Assembly (NCBI GenBank): GCA_031763025.1
Contig: JASSKH010000002.1
Location: forward strand, 13,013,468-13,077,467
Reading direction: 5' to 3'
From: Macrocystis pyrifera
Taxonomy: Eukaryota > Sar > Phaeophyceae > Laminariales > Laminariaceae
DNA: 64,000 nt
The position numbers and the translations under genes are program-made. Of this stretch, positions 55,482 through 64,000 are shown piece after piece (within the stretch, counting starts at the first letter, position 1; the number at the start of each line of letters is the position of its first letter). A model generated the notes under the pieces. It was not told the origin of the DNA, ran no database searches, and saw only the letters and a list, made by a program, of their open reading frames with translations.

Positions 55482-57860
55482 GTTGTAGATGTCTTCACGA
55501 TTAACATCCTGCGGAGAGACGTAGGACGTCCACAGCGACCTGGCTTTGTCAATGGGAATGCTTTGAGCATTAGTGGGCGAGACCCAGGAGAAGTGCGGGA
55601 TGTACTCGCGACTGTTGATGCAGAATTTGAGGACTTGGACGGGAGACATGTTGAGAGGGTAGTACTCCTGCCTCAGTTTGTTCTAACAGATGCCCCCAAA
55701 AGCCTTCTTGGTGATCTCGATCCTTGCCTCGTCCTTGACGCACCCGCTGCAATTAAAAAGTAGAAGACAACAACAAGGGCGGGGTAATATGCAATGATTT
55801 AATAATATTAAATTTAGTGTTGATGGCGTTGCTTGCTATTGCCTCGTATAAAACTTGCAAATTAAACTGTTGATGAAGCCTCAAGTTCTCATTACACCGT
55901 TCGTGAAGTCTTACCTCGCCGTGCGCTTGTAGTTCTCGCGGGCGTCGCGGACGAATTCCGGCGAAATGCCCACAGAATCAAAGGCGTACCACGCTCGGTC
56001 GGAGTCCTTTTGCACGTAGCCGGTCATTACTGCGAGAAGATAGAGGACATAAAACAAGAGAGGTGCGAAGGGCAAGAGAGGTGCGAACCAATAGGGAGAA
56101 CGAAAAAAACAGGCCAAGTAAATGAGAAGAGGATGACGGAAAGAGAAGGGTGAAATCGGCAAGCGCGAGCAGCACGAGAGGCGAATATGACTGCCTCTCG
56201 AAGTAGACGGTCGTCACTACCACGAAAGGGTATAGAAAAAAAAACAAGACGGGTGCGATGCACAACAGGGAGAACGAAAAATACACCGAATGGAAACGAG
56301 AAAAAAATACTTGGTAAGCAAGATGGCACGAAGTCGGTCGTCACTACAGTAGTACGATAGGGGATAGGAAAAAAAAAGAGAGGTGCGATGCACAATAGGG
56401 AGAACGAAAAATACACCGAATGGAAACGAGAATATAATAAGCAAGATAGCACGAACTGACTTCGCAAGCAGCAGGATGAGGCCGGCAAGCACGAAAGCAA
56501 AAAAAGGAGAGTTGGACGTGAAAGTGCGGGCAAGCAAAATTTAGGGAAAAATGTGTGGGGAGGCAAAAGCTAAGGGAAAAATACCAAAAAAGAGCCTCAC
56601 GTGCGAAAGTCTGGGTAGGCGCGAGCTCCTTGATCGTGATCTTGGCCCCCACTAGGCCGCACAGCTTCCGAATCTTCTCCCTAAGAGAGGACGCTATCTT
56701 GGTGGTGTCGCCGCGGTAGTCCTAACCTATCTCCAACACCGCTTGGACATGGAGAACGCGACGAACGCCGCCGCGTTCCAGTCCAATCGCAGCACGGTGG
56801 CAAAAGACATGAGCGAATTGCCCTAGCTTCTCGAACCACTGGAAGGAGACGTCGGTGTGGCCGCTGAGGCAGGTGAGGGTGAAGCTAAAGGCGTAGCGCA
56901 TCCCGGCTTCATCGTCGATGAAGCCCGATTTGCCAGTGCCGTTGGGCGACCTCGGCCAATCGACGCTGAGTAGGCCGTCGCCGCTAGTGCGACGGTAAGG
57001 TCCGTACGTGATTTCGGCATCCGTCACGGATCCAGGTTGAGCATCCGAAGGGGCAGCACCGACGGTCGCTCGAGCATCGGCGACGGCAGCACCGACGGCT
57101 GGGACAGCTACTAGAGAGGGCGAATTTGAAGAGGCGGAGGCCTGAAGACCTTGAGGAGAGGAGGCAGACACGGATGCTACAGCCGCTGAGGAGATCACCG
57201 GAGCTCCAACATCGACCTGTGCACAGTCAGTAGCACGAGCAAATATGACAATACGAGGTACAAAGGAGGAACGTAGTAGCATAAGCTGAGCAAACAGAGG
57301 TAATACATACAACATTGACGTGTGAACAAGACGACCAACTATGGTACAAAGTGGTACAAAGGGGCAACGCAGCACTAGCATAAATTGAGTACACTGAGAT
57401 AATAAATACTGGCATACCCGTAATACACATGGAGATGAGAGACGAAAGAGATGGTTCCGTCTCAGTTCTGAGCGGTCAAAGCGAAGGAGTACTCGGCCAA
57501 TCTGAGAAAAAGAAAATTGCGCACACGCGGCGTAAAATATTTTTACTCCCGTGAAAACGCGACGTGAAACATTTTTAATCCCGTGGAAATGGTCTTGCTG
57601 CAGAATTCTATGAGGACAGAAGACAAAACACAAGGGATCAAAACTTCAGACCGTTCGCAACTTGTTGCACTTACGTCCATGTCTGCATCGCTGTAAGTCG
57701 GCAGTTCTTCCACAGGGCGGTTGTCGATAAAAGCCGCGTCGTACTCGTTGCCGTCCGACATTGTCTCAGCCTCCACAGGGTCGTCGCTAGGGCCCATCGC
57801 TTCCTCATCGAAGAGGCGAAGACACCCGGCAGAAAAAGTAACTCCTGCGGCTTGGCTCAT
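55482..57860 (-). pseudogene. HUH-endonuclease Rep-like protein, four exons, two in-frame TAG
   Basis: Exon 1 (57860-57675) starts MSQAAGVTFSAGCLRLFDEE and is acidic. Exon 2 (57216-56601) has an Ala/Ser linker and then YAFSFTLTC, motif I, at residues 174-177. HVQAVLEI, the HxQ metal-binding motif II, begins at residue 218. Exon 3 (56029-55915) has MTGYVQKD, the YxxK motif III, with candidate nucleophile Tyr272. Exon 4 (55746-55482) encodes MSPVQVLKFCINSREYIPHF and VSPQDVNREDIYN, then a GTGAGT donor, so the gene continues further. All donors are GT, all acceptors AG, and phases match. In-frame TAG codons lie at 56722-56724 and 55683-55685. The motif order and spacing fit Rep-type HUH nickases, which cut one DNA strand and stay bound through Tyr. 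No helicase domain is seen. The best guess is a replitron-like transposase; an endogenised CRESS Rep is the alternative. Confidence 0.7.
56030..56600 (-). other. Rep intron 2, with tandem repeats
   Basis: A 571-bp intron whose middle holds two about 128-bp units (GGTGCGATGCACAATAGGGA and GAACGAAAAATACACCGAAT recur near 56247-56310 and 56382-56440). Intron 1 (57217-57674) also has diverged repeats (GGTACAAAGGRGSAACGYAG). Confidence 0.65.
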
Positions 57861-58500
57861 CTGCTGTTGCCGAGCAGGCCGCGCGAATAGACAAGCGGCC
57901 GCGAGGGGTAAGCGACGAAGCGGAAATTATACATATGAAGCAAAAAGGTGGTGCATTGTTCTGCAATAATACCAGGTAAAGACAGGTGGAAGAGCACGAG
58001 GGGAAGTAATGTCTTTGCTAGAGATTTGCGCTAGCGGGGTGACGCCATAATCACACAAACTAAAGAAAGTGGGATGACGCAGTACTCGTTCGTACAGCAG
58101 CAGCGTCAGCATCGTTTGTAAAGCAGAAGAAGCACCTATTTGTACAGCAGCAGCACCTACAGCAGTACCACAAGTACTCGGTCACACGCTCGTTCGCAAG
58201 TCACATGCTACCTACCTGACGGTACAAGTGGAAACACATCCAGTATAAAAAAAAACAGCAAGCAGTCATTGCTAAAATGAAACGAGGTGATCAGGGCACA
58301 CCAAACACAAGTTATATGACATTTTCTGTCAAGGTATACCGTTTTCTGGCAAACAAACATTGTCCCGGTACCGCTTATATTTTTTGAACAAACACTGCGT
58401 TCGTCAATAGAAGCGCCTTCTTGTACTGTGTACTCGTGTTCAAACTAACGTACCAGGTACGAGTCAAGCATTGCTTATATATAATCTGAAGCCATTTTAT
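57861..58500. other. Upstream flank of the Rep gene
   Basis: No second gene is seen. CAGCAGCA runs at about 58095-58165. The Rep promoter is presumably here, but no core element is convincing. Confidence 0.35.
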
Positions 58501-58510
58501 TTCGTTTCGT

Positions 58511-58685
58511 GCGTGTAGTCAAAACACGGTACCGCGGGCGCGCCCGGCGCCGCCGCGGGTGTCAGCGGGTGCTAGCAGGTAGAGGGGGTGTTGCAAGGAG
58601 CGCCGTCGCCGTTTGCATGGCTAGGCGTCGCGTGTGTCTCGAGACACGCAGGAAGCACGAACGGGCTCAGTCTGGCCTCCTTGTG
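58511..58685 (+). repeat. Diverged R1 core, isolated
   Basis: This segment matches only the central GC-rich part of repeat R1 (GCGGGTGTCAGCGG, AGAGGGGGTGTTGCAAGGAG, GGCGTCGCGTGT, TCTCGAGACACG). The R1 ends and poly-T tract are absent. The divergence is much higher than among copies a to c. Confidence 0.7.
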
Positions 58686-58860
58686 AGGCTCCGCTTGCAC
58701 CATATTCTCAGTTTGTGAAACTGAGTCTCAGCTGAGGTAATTGCAATCTTGTCTGTCTGCCTGTTTGTCTGTCTGTCTATCTTGTATGTTTGTCCGCAAG
58801 GCTTATATTTTCGAACACTTTCCAATGGCCGATATATAAGCTCGTTTCAATTGATATTCG

Positions 58861-59070
58861 TACGACGTTTTCGACCCTTACGGACCTTATATACTGAAAC
58901 ATACCATACCACCAGGCAAATTTAGCCATATAATACATCCACGACATCGTACCATGGTACCATACGTACGACGTTTTCGACCCTTACGGACCTTATATAC
59001 TGAAACATACCATACCACCAGGCAAATTTAGCCATACGATACATCCACGACATCGTACCATGGTACCATA
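58861..59070. repeat. 106-bp tandem duplication and CCATA-rich tract
   Basis: Two copies start TACGACGTTTTCGACCCTTA at 58861 and 58967. CATACCATACCA-type repeats continue to about 59225. Confidence 0.8.
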
Positions 59071-59250
59071 CCACAAACGTACCATACCATAATACTGTGT
59101 TTTTCCCGTACCATACCGTCAACACATACCATACCACATACGGCGGTTTCCCCATATTCCCATATACCATACCACCAGATCCCATATTCCCATATATCAT
59201 ACAACCAACGTATCCCATATCCCATACCGAGTTGGGGAGACGTCTATACT

Positions 59251-59345
59251 TGCAGCAGCAGCAGCAGCAGCAGCAGCACACTACATGCAGTAGTAGCAGT
59301 AGTCGGTGACGTATAGCAGCAGCAGCAGCAGCAGCAGCACCTACC
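59251..59345. repeat. Two (CAG)n runs
   Basis: (AGC)n at about 59252-59278 and 59311-59340. Confidence 0.9.
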
Positions 59346-59550
59346 TATCCGCTGCTGCAGCAGCAGGCAACAAAGGCATGCAGCATCAACGGCAGCAATT
59401 CTTCTCGCAAAACTCCGCCGGTAGCAGACATGGTCCAGGGTCCGAGGCCACTCTCGGGGCAAGCTTCCCCAATCCAAAGCGTCCGGAGAGTTTTCGGCCA
59501 ACAGAATGCAGCGGTCGAATCTCATATCACACAAATTTGGCTCTAGTATA

Positions 59551-59688
59551 TCCAAAAATGCATAACTAGAGTGTCTGCGCAAAAGAAAGAATATTACGAA
59601 TTTTGCTTATCTATCCCCCCGTTACCGACGACTAATCAAATATCCTAATCAAATTTGCATAAAAATGACGAAGTTATGCATTTTTGGA
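59551..59688. mobile_element. 138-bp MITE with TA target duplication
   Basis: 17-bp perfect inverted ends (TCCAAAAATGCATAACT and its reverse complement) are flanked by TA on both sides (59549-59550, 59689-59690). The TA duplication suggests a Tc1/mariner-type source. It encodes nothing. Confidence 0.72.
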
Positions 59689-60020
59689 TAGCATATTATA
59701 TTGTTATTGCCCTCGATGAAATGCATTCGAGCGCTGTTCTCTGTTTGCTTGCCTCTTTTTTTGTGAAGTCGCAGGTGGAGTTGTTGAGAGTGACGGGAGA
59801 GGCCAGTCGGGACCAGCACAAACGGAACCCCAGAGTGCTGTGTTTGGCTCAGGCAGAGCGTCTACTTGTTGACTATCGGTACCACTTGTTATAGTACTCG
59901 GCGGGGACATATATCCAGCAGCAGCACACGAAGACGGAACGAGCACCCGCACCAGTACCACAGCAATGGGATCGATATCATTGAGATGTAATTGGGGTTG
60001 CAGGGCTAAATACAAGACTG

Positions 60021-60491
60021 TTGGCCAATGAAAAACGAAACATGATCGGGGAGAGATCTCCAACAATCAGTCAGAAAGCTGACGACGCTCTCTTGGCCAA
60101 AGGAAAACATGTCGGCTGTTTATTACAACAAGTAAACGACAGATTGACAAGAGATCTCTGTACCCGCGAAATAGTTGTTGTTGGCGAAATGAGAACTGAG
60201 GTGGATGCATGCTCTAGGGGGCAAGAGCTTGCCGCCGGCGTCCTACGGTATCCTCCCAAACCTGAAAAAAGCCCATTTTTTGTTGTGTGTTATTATACAT
60301 TCGACAGATTGACGTACGTTCAACTTTTGCGCGTACCGAAACATACATACGATGAGGATCGCAAGATACAAATAAAGGCGAAAAGTATAATTATTTCAGC
60401 TGGTGCGACGATACGCGATAGACGGTCGATCTCGACAGAGACTCAGCCCACGGGCAACCCGCGCGGTGGCGGGCAAGATCAATTAGCATAG
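60021..60491 (+). other. Weak open frame, unknown
   Basis: The frame encodes a basic 150-residue sequence (first ATG near 60042) with no recognised domain. Its part around GATGCATGCTCTAGGGGGCA is repeated outside the frame at about 60515-60545, which argues that repeat DNA and not a gene explains it. Confidence 0.2.
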
Positions 60492-60545
60492 ATGACGGGC
60501 TCAAAGAAATGAGGTGGATGCATGCTCTAGGGGGCAAGAGCTTGC

Positions 60546-61037
60546 CGGCGGTACTTCTATTTTCAGTACGAATTAATTAAATTGAAATTCAGGTCCATTT
60601 ATTTTGCTGCTGCTGCTGCTGTGCCGCTGCTGTAGTCTACGAGTACGTATCCACCGAGCGGTGCGCGACGAGTGCTATTGGTTGTGATCGGAGATCGACA
60701 TGGATTTATCGTAGACTACTCAGGAGTTATATGTGGATGGTGGCTTTTATGATGTGGCCAAGGGGGTCCGTCGGCACGAATGGTGGGAATTATCTTTAGC
60801 CACCTTTTATGTGCTGGTACGATGTCGTGGAAGCATCTTTCACTGTCTTTTGTACTGAATAATATACATACATCTGTGTGTTTTTCCTGTGAGCTACGTG
60901 AGCTCTTCTCGATCGTCCTCGCCTGATATCCGTCTGAGCTTGAGGCCCTTCCAACACGCTAGCGTGGCAGAAGAAGTCTCTGGCTTGGGCGGTTACCGGT
61001 CAGCCCAGCGCGGGTTGGACGTTCTTGAAATAAATAT
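60546..61037. other. Spacer, no gene seen
   Basis: Possible promoter side of the next frame. Splice-like CCTGTGAG and TTTCAG words are present but no model is convincing. Confidence 0.35.
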
Positions 61038-61897
61038 ATGTGTGGTGATGGTGGTTATGGTGATTTGACACAAGAGACCAGCAAGGAGGTGGCTGCGGGT
61101 CATTTCAGGCCTCGGGAAACGTTTTTGAGGGTGGAAAGATGGAAGACGGTGCAGCTGATGGGGATCGTGGATAGGCTGTATTCCGAGAGAATTGTTCTGG
61201 TGCGCCACATCGTGGCCGGCGAAGAAGCTTGGACCGCGAGGAACGGCAGGGTTATCGTGTTCACGAGGGAACGGGCCCGGCTCAACGAGTTGGATTTTGA
61301 GATTTCGTCTACGCGGCAGACGATAAAGCGGAGGCAAGAGGAGGTACACCCTCTACAGCAGTCACGGCAGCAGCATCCCAGCTCGGCCAGACGTGAGCCG
61401 AAATTGGTAGACCCGCTTGGAGCTGGAAGCAGAGGCATCGCAGGTGAGCAGCAGCAACATCAGCCGCTGCCGCCGCCGCCGACTGCACGGCAGAAACCGA
61501 CGGAACATGATGGGGCGGAAAGAGAGGTGAAAGGTGATGAAGTGAATAATGAGGTGAAGGTGAAGGTGCAACGTGAAGTGATATATGAGGAGGTGAAGGT
61601 GCAAGCGGAGAGCGATGGCACCGGGGAGCAGCCCCAGCAGCCACGTCTGCAAGAGCAGGAGCAGGACCAAGTGGGCCCGCTAAGCGATTGCGACGATCGC
61701 GCCGAAGCGCAACAGCAGCAGCAGCAGGATCAAGTGGGTCCGCTACGCGCTTGCGATGATCGCGCTGAAGCGCAACAGCAGCAGCAGCAGGACCAAGTAG
61801 ATCCGCTAAGGGCTTGCGACGATCGCGCCGAAGCACAACAGCAGCAACAGCCGGACCAAGTGGGTCCGCTACACTCTTGCGACGATCGCGCAGAAGC

Positions 61898-61933
<36 letters not shown>

Positions 61934-62141
61934 CCAAGTGGGTCCGCTACGCGCTTGCGACGATCGCACCGAAAAACAACAGCGACAGCGGCAGCAGAGT
62001 CAGGAGGACTCGGTTGGCGCTGGAGGTGACAACCCTGGCAACCAACAGTCAGTACAAGAAGAGGTGGATGGAGTGGAGGAGGTGAAGGGGGTGGAGAGGG
62101 TGGAGGAGGTCGAGAGGGTGGAGAGGGTGGACGGGGGGTGA
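61038..62141 (+). CDS. Poly-Gln repeat protein, unknown function
   Basis: The 367-codon frame starts MCGDGGYGDL and ends in TGA. Residues 30-95 are charged and probably helical (RVERWKTVQLMGIVDRLYSE, ERARLNELDFEISSTRQTIK). A Glu/Lys/Val segment follows. From about 61660 five units of about 63 bp encode DQVGPLRACDDRAEAQ plus a Gln run, each unit ending in CAG repeats of different length. The C-terminus is VEEVKGVERVEEVERVERV, probably coiled coil. Repeat units keep the frame despite different Gln lengths, which supports real coding. The N-terminal part may be spliced (TTTCAG near 61103). No family is recognised. Confidence 0.45.
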
Positions 62142-64000
62142 AGGAAACTGGGGGACTGGTAGTGGGAGCGGAGCAGCATGGTGGTGGTGGGGCGAACATG
62201 GACACGGACGCTGGAGGGCGCTGGAACTGGGGTGGAGAAGGCTTCCCTCCTTTTGCACCAGATTAAAACAGGTTTCATTGGCCTACCCCCGATTATCGTG
62301 ATACGAAACACTGCTGCTCACTCTGTTGTACGTAGGTCACGATGACTTGCGTTTTGTGTGCTTTCTTATTATGTACGTGATGCACGAGTAGTTCTGGTTA
62401 TTCTTCATTTTTCCGTTTTGCATTATATATACTTGACATACCGTAGCGCAGGCTAATGAATGAGGGTTCGGGTGAGGATGCAGTGTCGAAGCGAAGTGCG
62501 CGAAGCGGGCCTCCGGATTGAGTTGCATTGATGTCATACTGGGCATGGACGGCCGAGATGTACTGATGCTGGATGCTTTGCTACTGCGTTGCTTGGCCAG
62601 CGCGGCACCATCATGTGAAGATGTACCTGGTGCAAGTATCCGTATTTTAAGAAATTATTGAATAACGAATAATGAAGTTTTCGTTGTTCATACTGCTGTG
62701 TGCCTGGGACCGTACTGCTGTAGTACCCATCGAAAGCTGATACGCGGTACCCCTGAAGGGTAGCTTGCTTATTGAGAAGATACGTGCGTGCGTAGATATG
62801 TTATGGATCGGGAGCGTATAGGTCATGAGGTCTTGGGTCAGGATGAGGCAAGCAGCACGGGCATGAGCCTATTTGAAGGATCAGCCGTTGACAGTCCGCT
62901 TCAGATACAGGATAGAACAGGATTACAACACATGCCTACAATATACAAATAATAAAACCAACCTCAAGTCTGGCCACGATCCAACCGAGTCGAGACGTGG
63001 GCTCGCACGTGTCCCAGAGGGGTAGAGCGTGCTTCTGACGCTAGGGAGAAGGTCTCCCAGGTATGTAGATGGTAAACTGATTGCTTTGAGCCTCCGGTCG
63101 AGAGCGATGACCGAGGCAACACGTAGGACCGCCGAAGAGGAGAGAGAAAGAGTGGCAATCCACAAATGGGGGAGGGGCCGTAAATGACGCGGCCCCTGCT
63201 GATACAAAAACGCAAGTCGTCGTAACTCCTGAAACCGTCTAAAACCATAACATCCCCCCTAGCATAATGCGAATAACTGAGCAACATGCTATAGCAATCT
63301 TTGACTATAACCAAGGGTAAGGAACCGCAAGGCTCTATACAAAAATAATGATCTCGGGGATAGGCGAAAACAAACAGAAAACGCAGGGGCCATCAGCGGG
63401 AAATCCCCGATAAAAACCCTCACCCCCGCCTTTTCACTGCGAGTTTGACTGCCTGACCAATAATCAATGGTTTATAGTCGTCCTACCACACTTTTTCAAC
63501 AATGAATAAGCGCAGTACACTAACGCCTAAGCTTATACCGCCATCTCTGCGTTCTCTGAACGGGTCAAAAGTCAATACCCGTGGGATTTGAGTCCCCCAA
63601 ATCGGATGAAAACATACGAGGAAGCCGAATCGTCAAAACAAGTTAGCCCACCACCAGGCACGGAAGAGCAAACCCCCATACAAAAATACCCAACTAATCC
63701 ACGCCAGACCGACTGGCTGTAACAAGCAGGTACCTCTCAATCTCTCACAAAACCACGTAACCTCGAAAAACAGAACCAGAGATATTTGCGTCCTCGACGA
63801 ACGCTCATTATCGCTGCCGATCTGGAACTGCTCCTCACATCACTTAACTACGAAATTGTAACCCCACCAGGCACGGAAGAGTACACCTCTTCCCAACCCA
63901 AACACACAAACATTCACGCAGTCACAACGTACATCCAACACCCCACAAGTCTATACCTAACAGTTTCACGCCAAAACGACTAGCTGTTGCGGGCAGGACC
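62142..64000. other. No supported gene to the window end
   Basis: Short frames only. CCACCAGGCACGGAAGAG occurs twice (about 63651 and 63866), followed in both by a diverged GACYGRCTRGCTGT block, indicating an about 215-bp degenerate tandem repeat at the edge of the window. Confidence 0.4.

Noticed and set aside
11522..56724. TAG reassigned to glutamine in this organism
   Set aside because: In-frame TAGs at Gln-like sites suggested it, but the homologous gag terminus ends in TAA, TGA and TAG in three related elements, so TAG acts as a stop. Nonsense mutation in decaying elements is simpler.
56940..56970. Walker A P-loop (GTGKSG) in the Rep-like protein
   Set aside because: The pattern lacks the required Gly/Ala five residues before GK, lies upstream of the nuclease motifs, and has no Walker B or helicase region after it.

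Overview
The window is eukaryotic nuclear DNA made up mostly of transposable elements and satellites. Genes have GT-AG introns, the long terminal repeat (LTR) elements are nested and decayed, and CAG/CTG and GTAC words are everywhere. There are no operons, ribosome binding sites or other bacterial features. The repeat style, the Ty1/copia and Mutator-like families, and poly-Gln proteins suggest a stramenopile alga, with a brown alga as my best guess. That placement is inference; no host marker gene is present to prove it.

Layout. 0.45-4.0 kb: a complete but gag-deleted short LTR element (TR-GAG-like, element A). 4-8.1 kb: no convincing gene. 8.1-15.2 kb: a full-length minus-strand Ty1/copia element (copia-1) with 5-bp target duplications, a broken gag-pol and an intact YVDD; it sits inside an older repeat whose uninterrupted relative lies at 37.7 kb. 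15.2-17 kb: a 152-bp tandem duplication and two blocks of a 42-bp AGCTCA-rich satellite. 18.1-21.1 kb: the 3' exons of a MULE (Mutator-like) transposase with a SWIM zinc finger, split by a 1.15-kb repeat (R1). 21.36-24.4 kb: a second TR-GAG-like element (C), itself carrying a 693-bp MITE. 25.0-32.9 kb: two more R1 copies; the second is split by a terminal-inverted-repeat transposon, which is in turn split by a second copia element (copia-2) with a 72-bp coding minisatellite. 33.4 kb: a foldback element. 34.3-36.5 kb: CAG-rich higher-order tandem repeats. 39.4-42.7 kb: a third TR-GAG-like element (B) with the best preserved gag. 45.4-46.1 kb: a copia remnant. 48.8-51.7 kb: weak multi-exon host-gene candidates. 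55.5-57.9 kb: a four-exon gene for an HUH-endonuclease-like Rep protein, followed by a cluster of short iteron-like repeats. 58-64 kb: simple repeats, a tiny MITE, and a poly-Gln repeat protein.

The most interesting item is the Rep-like gene at 55.5-57.9 kb. It shows the three Rep motifs (FTLT, HxQ, YxxK) in order with plausible spacing. It is split by three introns, broken by two in-frame TAG codons, and lies next to repeated TAACYGGCA words. It resembles the transposase of the recently recognised replitron class or an endogenised CRESS-type Rep. The other theme is a family of three gag-only LTR elements sharing a conserved non-coding block. Almost everything else recognisable here is mobile-element machinery at different stages of decay; no host pathway can be reconstructed.
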